Shown piece by piece: positions 1 to 10,057 of a DNA stretch of 64,000 nt. The notes under the pieces were generated by a model. It ran no database searches. It was not told where the DNA came from and worked only from the letters and a program-made list of their open reading frames with translations. The stretch spans positions 2,624,501 to 2,688,500 of the forward strand of contig NZ_CP039934.1 in assembly GCF_009792295.1 (NCBI RefSeq), written 5' to 3'. Numbering within the stretch: the first letter of the stretch is position 1; the number at the start of each line of letters is the position of its first letter. Position numbers and translations under genes: made by a program. Source of the DNA: Myroides fluvii. GTDB taxonomy: Bacteria > Bacteroidota > Bacteroidia > Flavobacteriales > Flavobacteriaceae.

Positions 1-326
1 TACCATCTCATCATCTTACCATCTCATCATCTCATCATCTCACCATCTCATCATCTCATCATCTCATCATCTCACCACCTCACCACCTCACCACCTTACC
101 ATCTTACCATCTCATCATCTTACCATCTCATCATCTCATCATCTCACCATCTCATCATCTCATCATCTCATCATCTCATCATCTCATCATCTCATCATCT
201 CACCATCTCACCATCTCATCATCTCACCATCTCACCATCTCATCATTTCACCATCTCATCATCTCACCACCTCACCACCTCACCACCTCACCACCTCACC
301 ACCTCACCACCTCACCACTTCACATT
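1..326. repeat. 8-bp tandem repeat array (CATCATCT family), runs off the left edge
   Basis: About 40 head-to-tail copies of an 8-bp unit fill the first 326 bases. The variants are CATCATCT, CACCATCT, TACCATCT and CACCACCT, and CACCACCT copies cluster near 75-100 and 265-320. The array stops at a degenerate CACCACTT before unique AT-rich sequence. Because 8 is not a multiple of 3, each plus frame cycles through the same 24-bp translation (His-His-Leu-Ile-Ile-Ser-Ser-Ser) with no stop. The minus strand is full of TGA. No start codon or gene is visible, so this is called a minisatellite. It could be the tail of a reading frame from outside the window. Copy number is likely unstable. Confidence 0.9.
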
Positions 327-1100
327 ATGCGACATACTATACTATTTGTTTTGACGTAATAGGAGTTTAGTAAACACGACTCAAATGAAAAATACGCACA
401 ATAAAGCGCGCTATAAGAGTATTAGGTGGTTAAATGTGTCTAGTGTTTAAAAAAATAAGAAAGTCGCTTAACGGGTAAATATGAAGGTTGTTTTTTTAGT
501 AGGAGCGGATTAAATGCTACTTTGGGGTTAAAAAGACAGTGGAAAAGAAAAAGTGAATGGATGGTTTTTTATGCAAATGGAAGAAGAGGTGATTTTCGAA
601 TAATATTCAGTTATTGTCCATGTTTACCGCTTTAGTATTCTGTTTTTGTCAATGAAAAAGAGCATGTGTTCTCCTCTGCTACTCTTTTGAATAAGTAAAA
701 AGGACAATGGAGAATTTAATTATATGATTTATATCATGTTTTAGCACTTTTTTTTAGTGCGTATAGAAAATGAAACAACAAATGTCTTTTGTTTTTTGTA
801 AAGTATTGATTGTTATGTTTTTAGATTGGATTCAATTTATTGGAACGTCGTCCTTGCTAATAAAATGAAACGCAATATATATATATAATGTGGATTTTTG
901 TTATAGAAAAATAATAGCGTGAGAAGCGTCTAGTGACTTCAGGTTTTTTTTGTTTTAAGACGAATAAAAAATGAAAGGGATGTTTTGAGAATAGTAAAAG
1001 TAAAGTTGACAAATTGAAGTAATAAACGTTAGGAATACTTTATAGCTTCAATTGTTGAAAATATACAGAATAAGATTAATACGACACAAAATATTAAGTT
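327..1100. other. Long AT-rich intergenic region before the fibre operon
   Basis: About 775 bp with no reading frame of convincing length or composition on either strand. It should hold the promoter of the operon starting at 1101, but no exact TTG-N19-TAnnTTTG pair was found. The nearest -7 match is a poor TACTTTAT at 1036-1043. A short (AT)n run lies near 877-890. The length of this leader region suggests regulation, but no named element is visible. Confidence 0.5.
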
Positions 1101-4100
1101 ATGAAAAAAAGACTAATACCAATTGCACTTGTAATGGGTGCAATATCAGCAAATGCACAGGTAGGTATTGGAACAGCAACACCGAATAAGTCTGCAGAAT
1201 TAACTGTTCATGCAAAAGATGGAGATCGTGGGGTGTTGATTCCAAGTGTGTCTTTATCCGATACAAAAGATAAAGGAACAATTAAATCTGGAAACGTGAA
1301 TAGCTTATTAGTATTCAATATTAATACAGCACAAGACGTTACGCCTGGGTATTACTATTGGTATATCGATAAGTGGGAGCGTTTGACAACAGCAAATGAC
1401 ATACCTGCTATTGTTGTAAATAACTTTGAAAATATCTTAAATATGGAAGGTGATAAGGTGACAAACCTTATCAAAAATATTGTTAGAAATACGGAAGGTA
1501 ATGTAATTTATGAAGGGGATAAATTATATTACATCAATGCCGATGGAGACAAGGTTGAAATCAATTTTGGCGATATCGTTGCGGAGAATGAAAGTAAAAC
1601 TGTTATTGTTTCTAATACATCAAAGAAACAACAGTATTATATTTCAGAATCGTATTTACAAGTTAACGACACTCCTACACAAGCAACAATTGATGCATGG
1701 ACTGCAGGTACTATACCAGCAGGTGTGTATGCGATTGATGTAGTAGGAGGTGTTGTTAACAATTTTGAAGAAATTGTAAATAATGGTCCTATTAATGTAG
1801 ACGGACGTACGTTCCCTACAATTAATGACTACATCACGTATTTAACTGAAAGTACAGGTGGGTTTACTAAGATTGTTTACGATCCAACAACGGGGGATGC
1901 TATTTTTCAAGAATGGAATGAAGCTACAAATAGTTGGGTAAATGTAAACAATGCTAAATTCAAAAAGATTGTTACAGATAATGAGAGTAAAACAGTAATT
2001 GTTTCTAATACATTAAAGAAACAACAATACTATATTTCTGAAGCCTATTTACAAGCAAATCAATTGCCTACACAAGCGACAATTGACGCTTGGACTGCAG
2101 GGACTGTACCAGCAGGAGTATATGCGATTGACGTAGTAGGAGGGGTGATAAATAACTTCCAAGAGTTTGTTAACCACGGACCTATTACTGTAGATGGACG
2201 TACGTATCCAACAGTAAACGATTATATTACTTATTTAACGGAAAGTACTGGTGGATTTACAAAAATCGTTTACGACAGCCAAAATAGAAATGCAAGTTTC
2301 CAACAATGGGATGAAGCTACAGGTGGCTGGGTAAATGTAATCAACAGCAAATTCAAAAAAATCATTACAGATAATGAGAGCCAAACGCAAATCATTACGG
2401 TAAATGGTAAACAATATTACGTATCAGAGGCTTATTTAGCTGCAAATGACGGAGTAGTTCCTACAACAGTAGATCCTACAAACTTACCAGCAGGTATTTA
2501 TGCGATAGATGTAGTAGGAGGTGTTGTAAATAACTTTGAAGAGATCGTAAAGAACGGTCCAATCACAGTTGATGGACGTACTTATCCTACAATTAACGAT
2601 TACATCACGTATTTGACAGAAACTACGGGTGGATTTACCAAGATTGTTTACGATCAAACAACAGGAGATGCGATTTTTCAAGAATGGGATGCTTCTACAA
2701 ATTCATGGGTAAATGTAGATAATAGCAAATTCCAAACGATTGTTACTGAAAACGAAACGGTTACTGTATTAGTTAAAAATACAAACGGAACGTTTACGTA
2801 CTATAACGAAAACGAGATTGATGCAAACGGTCAACCAAAAGCTGGTGCGACAGGTGTAACGATTGATCCAGCTTTAGTTATTGTAGAAGATAAGTCTAAA
2901 TCAGAAGGTAAATACATTTTTAAAGATTCTGAAGGAAATGAAATCGCAACGATTGACATCAATTCAGATAATATTCTTTACGACAATACAGATTCAGGTC
3001 TAACATCAACGAATGTAAAAGACGCTTTAGATGAATTAGCCAATACAATTGCAACGTCAAAAGGAGACTTAACTATTGCAGGTGGATTAGAATTCACAGG
3101 AGGAACAGATGGAGCAGCAAAATTATTAGCTGACGCTGGAATCCAAATTGCAGATGGTGGAGTATCAACCGATAAAATTGCAGACAAAGCGGTTACTTCA
3201 GCTAAATTAGATGGAGGTCAAGGAGTTGATGGACGTGTAGGTGTAGCGGGTGCTGATGGAACTATCACATACAAAACACTAGACGAAGTAGTAAAAGCAA
3301 ACGAAACAGTTACGGTATTAATTGAAAATACAAACGGAACGTTTACATACTACAACGAAAGCGAGATTGATGAAAACGGTCAACCAAAAGCTGGTGCGAC
3401 AGGTGTAACGATCGATCCAAAAGAAGTATCAGTTGCTTTAAATCCAACAACTAACATCTATGAGTTCAAAAACTCAAACGGAGATGTAATCGGAGAAATT
3501 GACGCTAACGCTAATGCAATTACTTTCGATGACTCAACAACAAACCTAAACGTTACAAACGTACAAGGAGCGATTGAGAAGTTGTTAGAAAAAATCACAA
3601 CGATTGAAGGAACAACAGGAGACTTAACTATTGCAGGTGGATTAGAATTCACAGGAGGAACAGATGGAGCAGCAAAATTATTAGCTGATGCTGGAATTCA
3701 AATTGCAGATGGTGGAGTATCAACAGATAAAATTGCTGACAAAGCGGTTACTTCAGCTAAATTAGATGGAGGTCAAGGAGTTGATGGACGTGTAGGTGTA
3801 GCAGGTGCTGATGGAACTATCACATACAAAACACTAGACGAAGTAGTAAAAGCAAACGAAACAGTTACGGTATTAGTTAAAAATACAAACGGAACGTTTA
3901 CGTACTATAACGAAAACGAGATTGATGCAAACGGTCAACCAAAAGCTGGTGCGATAGGTGTAACGATTGATCCAGCTTTAGTTATTGTAGAAGATAAGTC
4001 TAAATCAGAAGGTAAATACATTTTTAAAGATTCTGAAGGAAATGAAATCGCAACGATTGACATCAATTCAGATAATATTCTTTACGACAATACAGATTCA

Positions 4101-7100
4101 GGTCTAACATCAACGAATGTAAAAGACGCTTTAGATGAATTAGCCAATACAATTGCAACGTCAAAAGGAGACTTAACTATTGCAGGTGGATTAGAATTCA
4201 CAGGAGGAACAGATGGAGCAGCAAAATTATTAGCTGACGCTGGAATCCAAATTGCAGATGGTGGAGTATCAACCGATAAAATTGCAGACAAAGCGGTTAC
4301 TTCAGCTAAATTAGATGGAGGTCAAGGAGTTGATGGACGTGTAGGTGTAGCGGGTGCTGATGGAACTATCACATACAAAACACTAGACGAAGTAGTAAAA
4401 GCAAACGAAACAGTTACGGTATTAATTGAAAATACAAACGGAACGTTTACGTACTATAATGAAAACGAGATTGATGAAAACGGTCAACCAAAAGCTGGTG
4501 CGACAGGTGTAACGATCGATCCAAAAGAAGTATCAGTTGCTTTAAATCCAACAACTAACATCTATGAGTTCAAAAACTCAAACGGAGATGTAATCGGAGA
4601 AATTGACGCTAACGCTAATGCAATTACTTTCGATGACTCAACAACAAACCTAAACGTTACAAACGTACAAGGAGCGATTGAGAAGTTGTTAGAAAAAATC
4701 ACAACGATTGAAGGAACAACAGGAGACTTAACTATTGCAGGTGGATTAGAATTCACAGGAGGAACAGATGGAGCAGCAAAATTATTAGCTGACGCTGGAA
4801 TTCAAATTGCAGATGGTGGAGTATCAACAGATAAAATTGCTGACAAAGCGGTTACTTCAGCTAAATTAGATGGAGGTCAAGGAGTTGATGGACGTGTAGG
4901 TGTAGCAGGTGCTGATGGAACTATCACATACAAAACACTAGACGAAGTAGTAAAAGCAAACGAAACGGTTACTGTATTAGTTAAAAATACAAACGGAACG
5001 TTTACGTACTATAACGAAAACGAGATTGATGCAAACGGTCAACCAAAAGCTGGTGCGACAGGTGTAACGATTGATCCAGCTTTAGTTATTGTAGAAGATA
5101 AGTCTAAATCAGAAGGTAAATACATTTTTAAAGATTCTGAAGGAAATGAAATCGCAACGATTGACATCAATTCAGATAATATTCTTTACGACAATACAGA
5201 TTCAGGTCTAACATCAACGAATGTAAAAGACGCTTTAGATGAATTAGCCAATACAATTGCAACGTCAAAAGGAGACTTAACTATTGCAGGTGGATTAGAA
5301 TTCACAGGAGGAACAGATGGAGCAGCAAAATTATTAGCTGACGCTGGAATCCAAATTGCAGATGGTGGAGTATCAACCGATAAAATTGCAGACAAAGCGG
5401 TTACTTCAGCTAAATTAGATGGAGGTCAAGGAGTTGATGGACGTGTAGGTGTAGCGGGTGCTGATGGAACTATCACATACAAAACACTAGACGAAGTAGT
5501 AAAAGCAAACGAAACAGTTACGGTATTAATTGAAAATACAAACGGAACGTTTACATACTACAACGAAAGCGAGATTGATGCAAACGGTCAACCAAAAGCT
5601 GGTGCGACAGGTGTAACGATCGATCCAAAAGAAGTATCAGTTGCTTTAAATCCAACAACTAACATCTATGAGTTCAAAAACTCAAACGGAGATGTAATCG
5701 GAGAAATTGACGCTAACGCTAATGCAATTACTTTCGATGACTCAACAACAAACCTAAACGTTACAAACGTACAAGGAGCGATTGAGAAGTTGTTAGAAAA
5801 AATCACAACGATTGAAGGAACAACAGGTGATTTAACTGTAGCAGGTGGATTAGCCTTCACAGGAGGAACAGATGGAACAGCTAAATTATTAGCAGACGCT
5901 GGAATCGAAATCGCTGATTTAGGAGTTACCGCAGCTAAATTAGATGGTGGAAAAGGATTAGACGGACGTGTAGGTGTTGCTGATGCAGATGGAAATGTAA
6001 CCTATGAATTGCTTGATACGGTAGTAAAAGCAAACGAAACGGTAACGGTATTAGTTAAAAACGGAAACGGAACGTTTACGTACTATAACGAAAAGCAAAT
6101 TGGTACAGATGGTCAACCTTTATCTGGTGCGACAGGCGTAACGATTGATCCAAAAGAAGTATCGGTTGCTTTAAATCCAGCAACCAATGTATACGAGTTC
6201 AAAAACGCAAACGGAGATGTAATTGGAGAAATTGACGCCAATGCCAATGCAATTGCTTTCGGAGATATAAACTTTACGTCAACCAATGTGCAAGATGCTT
6301 TAGTTGAATTGCTAAGCAAAATTACAGCGGTTGAGGGGACAAAAGGTGATTTAACGTCAGCGTCTATTTATGTAGATGGTGGAGCAGATGCTTTATTGAA
6401 AGATGCGAAATTAGACCTTAAAGGAGGAGCGAAAGACGGACAAGTATTAGTGACGGTAACGAAAGATGTTGTTATAGGAAAAGATTCAAATGGTGATGAT
6501 ATCATAGAAAATCGCAAAGTAACAGAATGGCAAGATCCAAAAGAAGTGGTTGCTGCTACCGTAACTGCGAAGAATGGTATTACAGTAGTGAATGATGCGG
6601 CTGGAAACAGTGAGTTTAGATTAGGAGGGCCTTTAGATGCGGCAACCGTAATTACAACAACTGGAACTAATACCTTAGCAATTGCAGGATTAGACAACGT
6701 AACAACAAATCCAACAGCAAACAACTTAGTAATTGCAGATGCCTCTGGGGTATTAAAACAAACTTCGGCGAAAAACATGATCGAAGATGTGATTACAAAA
6801 GGTGATCTAGAAGCTAAAAAGCTAAAAGGGGTAGGAATTACCGTGACTGCTGGTGAAAATGCGGGTACGAATTTGAATACAGAAGTAGTGAGTTCTTTAT
6901 TAAAAGACGTGACTTTAGGTATTGCAGACAAAGCGGTAACCGCAGGTAAATTAGACGCAGGAACAAGTACATCAGATGCACCACGTGTTGGAATCGCAGA
7001 TCAAGATGGAAACGTAACCTACCAAGATTTACAAACGGTGGTGCAAGCAGAACAAAAAACAGTGGTACTTGAAGATGGTATCAATACGAAAGTATCAAGC

Positions 7101-7448
7101 CGTGTAGATGCAGCGAATCCAAACGAAACGATTTGGAAAGTAGATGTGGCAAACGCTGTGAAAACAGTAGCAACCGCAACCGCATTAGCAGCAGCAGACG
7201 CCGTGATATTGGTCGATGCAGATCAAGCACCAACAGAAGGTATTGTCATTACACTACCAACAGCAGACGCAAATAACAAAGGAAAAAAATACACTATTAA
7301 AAAACTAGACACGAACGAAGACGGTTATGTGGTTGTTGCAGGGAACATCGGAGGATTAAACGGTAAAAAGCTAGAAACAGGCTTACCATACTCAGGATGG
7401 GACTTCGTATCAGATGGTACACAATGGCAAATCGTTAACAAATTTTAA
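1101..7448 (+). CDS. Giant secreted fibre-like repeat protein (2115 aa)
   Basis: Probable exported surface fibre subunit or adhesin. Residues 1-19 are a signal peptide ending in Ala-Asn-Ala, leaving Gln20. Residues 20-~95 form a module seen in many Bacteroidota exported proteins: a GIGTATP start, GVLIPSVSL, then a GYYYW motif. Residues 163-550 are three ~130-residue repeats. Residues 551-~1575 are alternating ~184-residue A and B modules, nearly identical between copies. Each module carries an IADKAVTSAKLDGG stretch resembling phage tail-fibre repeats. The C-terminus (GWDFVSDGTQWQIVNKF) is not a recognisable T9SS sorting domain. There are almost no Cys. It is first of seven co-directional genes, 26 bp before the next. 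Function is inferred from architecture; a beta-rich trimeric fibre is plausible but unproven. Confidence 0.85.
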   Translation: MKKRLIPIALVMGAISANAQVGIGTATPNKSAELTVHAKDGDRGVLIPSVSLSDTKDKGTIKSGNVNSLLVFNINTAQDVTPGYYYWYIDKWERLTTANDIPAIVVNNFENILNMEGDKVTNLIKNIVRNTEGNVIYEGDKLYYINADGDKVEINFGDIVAENESKTVIVSNTSKKQQYYISESYLQVNDTPTQATIDAWTAGTIPAGVYAIDVVGGVVNNFEEIVNNGPINVDGRTFPTINDYITYLTESTGGFTKIVYDPTTGDAIFQEWNEATNSWVNVNNAKFKKIVTDNESKTVIVSNTLKKQQYYISEAYLQANQLPTQATIDAWTAGTVPAGVYAIDVVGGVINNFQEFVNHGPITVDGRTYPTVNDYITYLTESTGGFTKIVYDSQNRNASFQQWDEATGGWVNVINSKFKKIITDNESQTQIITVNGKQYYVSEAYLAANDGVVPTTVDPTNLPAGIYAIDVVGGVVNNFEEIVKNGPITVDGRTYPTINDYITYLTETTGGFTKIVYDQTTGDAIFQEWDASTNSWVNVDNSKFQTIVTENETVTVLVKNTNGTFTYYNENEIDANGQPKAGATGVTIDPALVIVEDKSKSEGKYIFKDSEGNEIATIDINSDNILYDNTDSGLTSTNVKDALDELANTIATSKGDLTIAGGLEFTGGTDGAAKLLADAGIQIADGGVSTDKIADKAVTSAKLDGGQGVDGRVGVAGADGTITYKTLDEVVKANETVTVLIENTNGTFTYYNESEIDENGQPKAGATGVTIDPKEVSVALNPTTNIYEFKNSNGDVIGEIDANANAITFDDSTTNLNVTNVQGAIEKLLEKITTIEGTTGDLTIAGGLEFTGGTDGAAKLLADAGIQIADGGVSTDKIADKAVTSAKLDGGQGVDGRVGVAGADGTITYKTLDEVVKANETVTVLVKNTNGTFTYYNENEIDANGQPKAGAIGVTIDPALVIVEDKSKSEGKYIFKDSEGNEIATIDINSDNILYDNTDSGLTSTNVKDALDELANTIATSKGDLTIAGGLEFTGGTDGAAKLLADAGIQIADGGVSTDKIADKAVTSAKLDGGQGVDGRVGVAGADGTITYKTLDEVVKANETVTVLIENTNGTFTYYNENEIDENGQPKAGATGVTIDPKEVSVALNPTTNIYEFKNSNGDVIGEIDANANAITFDDSTTNLNVTNVQGAIEKLLEKITTIEGTTGDLTIAGGLEFTGGTDGAAKLLADAGIQIADGGVSTDKIADKAVTSAKLDGGQGVDGRVGVAGADGTITYKTLDEVVKANETVTVLVKNTNGTFTYYNENEIDANGQPKAGATGVTIDPALVIVEDKSKSEGKYIFKDSEGNEIATIDINSDNILYDNTDSGLTSTNVKDALDELANTIATSKGDLTIAGGLEFTGGTDGAAKLLADAGIQIADGGVSTDKIADKAVTSAKLDGGQGVDGRVGVAGADGTITYKTLDEVVKANETVTVLIENTNGTFTYYNESEIDANGQPKAGATGVTIDPKEVSVALNPTTNIYEFKNSNGDVIGEIDANANAITFDDSTTNLNVTNVQGAIEKLLEKITTIEGTTGDLTVAGGLAFTGGTDGTAKLLADAGIEIADLGVTAAKLDGGKGLDGRVGVADADGNVTYELLDTVVKANETVTVLVKNGNGTFTYYNEKQIGTDGQPLSGATGVTIDPKEVSVALNPATNVYEFKNANGDVIGEIDANANAIAFGDINFTSTNVQDALVELLSKITAVEGTKGDLTSASIYVDGGADALLKDAKLDLKGGAKDGQVLVTVTKDVVIGKDSNGDDIIENRKVTEWQDPKEVVAATVTAKNGITVVNDAAGNSEFRLGGPLDAATVITTTGTNTLAIAGLDNVTTNPTANNLVIADASGVLKQTSAKNMIEDVITKGDLEAKKLKGVGITVTAGENAGTNLNTEVVSSLLKDVTLGIADKAVTAGKLDAGTSTSDAPRVGIADQDGNVTYQDLQTVVQAEQKTVVLEDGINTKVSSRVDAANPNETIWKVDVANAVKTVATATALAAADAVILVDADQAPTEGIVITLPTADANNKGKKYTIKKLDTNEDGYVVVAGNIGGLNGKKLETGLPYSGWDFVSDGTQWQIVNKF
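1587..2750 (+). repeat. Three ~390-bp in-gene repeats
   Basis: Three consecutive coding repeats begin at 1587, 1980 and 2373 (131, 131 and 126 codons). Each starts with an Asn-Glu-Ser codon series and contains an AGVYAIDVVGGV-like motif and a DGRTYPT-like motif. They are clearly homologous but diverged, with many synonymous and some non-synonymous changes, so they are older than the downstream 1104-bp repeats. Confidence 0.85.
2751..6032 (+). repeat. Three near-identical 1104-bp in-gene repeats
   Basis: Units begin at 2751, 3855 and 4959, exactly 1104 bp (368 codons) apart. Each contains an A half (starting NETVTVLVKNTNG) and a B half (NETVTVLIENTNG; starts at 3300, 4404 and 5508). Differences between copies are a handful of bases, for example GATGVT to GAIGVT in the second copy. 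Similarity breaks near 5820, inside the third B half. Both copy number and sequence look recently homogenised, so read collapse or expansion in an assembly is possible here. Confidence 0.92.
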
Positions 7449-7474
7449 TCACCTTACTCAAACAGAAATTTATC

Positions 7475-10039
7475 ATGAAAAAAATTATATTATCAGCAGC
7501 AGTAGCTTTTACAGTATTAACAACAACAAACGTTGTGGCTCAACAAGGATTTGGAACCAACACACCGGACCGTTCCGCTGCTGTAGATATCGTGTCTAGC
7601 AAAAGAGGTTTATTGATTCCTAGAATTGATTTAACAAAAACAACAGAAGCGGGACCAGTTTCTAAACCAGAGAATGCATTATTCGTATACAATAAAGCAA
7701 CAGCGAATGACGTAACGCCAGGTTTCTATTACTGGGAAGCATCGACTGCAGCAAACGCTAAAGAACAAGGATTAGGTAGATGGGTGCGTTTTGTATCCTC
7801 TAACTCAGGAAGTGCAGTAACGGTTTCAGCAGGAACAAATGTTACGGTTACTCCTACATCTAACGGACACGATACAGATTATAACGTAAGCGTAAAAGGT
7901 GGTGCTGAAGCAGGACAAGTATTAGTTACGAAAATAGAGGTAATTAATGGTGAGACTGTTCACACAACGCAATGGGTAAACCCACAGGATTTTATCAACG
8001 GATCGGTAGTTGGTGAAAACGGTATTACAACTGATATCCAAACTGTAAATGGTAAAGAGGTTGTAACTGTTGGATTAGGTGGAGCTTTAAATACAGCTAC
8101 AACAATCGAAACAACAGTTGATGCAAATGGAAAACCAGGAAACACCCTAGCAATTACAGGTTTAGAAAAATTAGATGGTTCTACTGGAAAAGAATTTGAC
8201 GCAACTACACAAAATATTGTGATTATGGGGGCAGATGGAATTCTAAAAGTAGTTACACCAGAAGAATTGTTGGATAAAGCAATTGAAGGTGGTGAAATCG
8301 ATGGAAAAGCATTGACTTCTGGTTCAATTACAATTGGAGCCAATGGAGCTAAATCACTTTTAAAAGACGTGAATATTGAAATTACCCCTGGTGATACAGC
8401 TGGAAAAGTTTTAGTGACAAAAGATGATAATGGAACTAAATCAACAGAATGGGTAACTCCAGGAGATCTTGGAAATACAGTAACAGCATCGAACGGTTTA
8501 ACGAAAGATACAAACAATGATATCGCTTTAGGTGGTGATTTAGGTAAAGCGACTGCTATTAAAACAACTCCAACAAATACGTTAGCAATTGAAGGTTTAG
8601 TAGAACTAGATAAAACGAAATTGGCAGGTAACAATGTTGTTATGGCAGGCGCTGATGGAGTATTAAAAGAAACTTCAGCAAAGAACTTAATCGAAGATGC
8701 GATTGATGGTGGACTTGATGCTAAAGCATTAAAAGGAGACGGAATTACCGTTACAGCTGGTGGAGTTGTTGGAACAGATTTAGCAGTAGCGAACGCTCTA
8801 TTAAAAGATGTGACTTTAGGTATTGCTGAAGGAGCGGTAAGTACAAGTAAAATTGCAGATGGAGCGGTTACCAATGGCAAAATTGGTGCAGGAGCAGTAA
8901 CAGCAGATAAAATGGTAGCTAAAAATACGGCTGCTGATATTAATAATGTAACTCCAGGTTATGTTCCTGTTGCTAATACGGATGGAACAGTGACGTACCA
9001 AAGTGTATCTTCTGCTATCGGTAAAGATTTAAAAACGGATGGTAAGATTGTAATTGGAGATAATGCATCTGCTGTACAACTTGCAGAAGGTGTTGTTTTA
9101 GTTGAGACTCATTTAAGCATCAAAACAGGAAGTATTACATCAAATGAAATTGCAGACGGAACAATTGCAAATGTTGATTTGGGAAGTCAAGTGGTTTCTG
9201 CGGATAAAATGACATCAAATACGACTGCGAATGGAACAGCAACTCCTGCGGGAGAAGGACAAATTCCAGTAGCTGATGGAAATGGTGGAGTAACATACCA
9301 ACAAGTAACAGGAGAGTTGTTAAACGGTAAAGCCTTAACTTCTCCAACAGGATCAATTAGCGTAGTTGGTGGAAATAAAGCGGTATTAGACGGAACTACA
9401 ATTGATATTCAAGGTGGTACTGCAAAAGGACAAGTATTAGTTACAAAAGAAGTAATAGATGGTACTACTACTACGTATGTTACAGAATGGGTAACTCCAG
9501 AAAGTTTAGGAAATACAGTAACAGCTTCTAATGGTTTAACAAAAGACGCTGCTACAAATAACATCACTTTAGGTGGTGCAATTGATACACCAACAACATT
9601 GGCGATTGACAATACAAAAGGTTCTTTAGCAATCACTGGATTGGGAACTGCTGCAAAAAATCAAACAAATAAAACAGTTGTCGTTCAGGCAGATGGAAAA
9701 TTAGCTACGATTGATACAGCAGCTGGAAATGTGACAATCAACCAAGGTGGACCTGTTTCTGTTTCAGATAATTCAGTAGTAAACAACTACCACCCTTCAA
9801 TGAGTGAAATTGTAATTGAAGTTACTTTAGTTGACACAGATACAAACTTAAGTTTACCAGTGGTAGACGGTACTGAAGGACAAACCATCAGTGTGAAAAT
9901 CGCAAATCTAAACGAAAATCACGCAGGGTATTTGAACATCAAATCAGGAACTGAAGTATTAGCGTATGGAGCAATGCCTCACCAAGGATGGATTATCAAA
10001 TCGAATGGAACGAAATGGATCGTTGTAGGTCGTAACTAA
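7475..10039 (+). CDS. Secreted fibre-like protein, second of operon (854 aa)
   Basis: Paralogue of the preceding gene. The signal peptide is residues 1-22 (ending Val-Val-Ala), with cleavage before Gln23. The mature N-terminus carries the shared module: QQGFGTNTP, RGLLIPRIDL, TPGFYYW, RWVRF. The body is Gly/Thr/Val-rich with degenerate repeats (KTLGNTVTASNGLTK-like, LLKDVTLGIAEGAVS-like, and IADGAVTNGKIGAGAVT-like tail-fibre motifs). It ends in a GWIIKSNGTKWIVV motif related to the end of the first protein. No T9SS sorting domain and no lipobox are seen. The gene lies 26 bp after the first and 18 bp before the third. It is probably a structural partner in the same surface assembly; no enzymatic motif is visible. 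Confidence 0.85.
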   Translation: MKKIILSAAVAFTVLTTTNVVAQQGFGTNTPDRSAAVDIVSSKRGLLIPRIDLTKTTEAGPVSKPENALFVYNKATANDVTPGFYYWEASTAANAKEQGLGRWVRFVSSNSGSAVTVSAGTNVTVTPTSNGHDTDYNVSVKGGAEAGQVLVTKIEVINGETVHTTQWVNPQDFINGSVVGENGITTDIQTVNGKEVVTVGLGGALNTATTIETTVDANGKPGNTLAITGLEKLDGSTGKEFDATTQNIVIMGADGILKVVTPEELLDKAIEGGEIDGKALTSGSITIGANGAKSLLKDVNIEITPGDTAGKVLVTKDDNGTKSTEWVTPGDLGNTVTASNGLTKDTNNDIALGGDLGKATAIKTTPTNTLAIEGLVELDKTKLAGNNVVMAGADGVLKETSAKNLIEDAIDGGLDAKALKGDGITVTAGGVVGTDLAVANALLKDVTLGIAEGAVSTSKIADGAVTNGKIGAGAVTADKMVAKNTAADINNVTPGYVPVANTDGTVTYQSVSSAIGKDLKTDGKIVIGDNASAVQLAEGVVLVETHLSIKTGSITSNEIADGTIANVDLGSQVVSADKMTSNTTANGTATPAGEGQIPVADGNGGVTYQQVTGELLNGKALTSPTGSISVVGGNKAVLDGTTIDIQGGTAKGQVLVTKEVIDGTTTTYVTEWVTPESLGNTVTASNGLTKDAATNNITLGGAIDTPTTLAIDNTKGSLAITGLGTAAKNQTNKTVVVQADGKLATIDTAAGNVTINQGGPVSVSDNSVVNNYHPSMSEIVIEVTLVDTDTNLSLPVVDGTEGQTISVKIANLNENHAGYLNIKSGTEVLAYGAMPHQGWIIKSNGTKWIVVGRN

Positions 10040-10057
10040 CAAAAAACAAAAACAAAG

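Noticed and set aside
1..326. Coding interpretation of the 8-bp array as a His/Leu/Ile/Ser repeat protein
   Set aside because: No start codon in the window, and all frames are open merely because of the repeat composition. It cannot be decided without sequence to the left.
6368..6931. 187-aa antisense open frame in the first fibre gene, plus 69- and 64-aa antisense frames repeating every 1104 bp
   Set aside because: All are shadows of the repeats in the plus-strand gene, and their periodicity simply follows the coding repeats.
7960..8880. 306-aa open frame on the minus strand inside the second fibre gene
   Set aside because: It lies fully antisense to a gene with a clear signal peptide and repeats. 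Its Pro/Ser/Ala-rich composition is what the reverse complement of Gly/Thr/Ala-rich codons gives.
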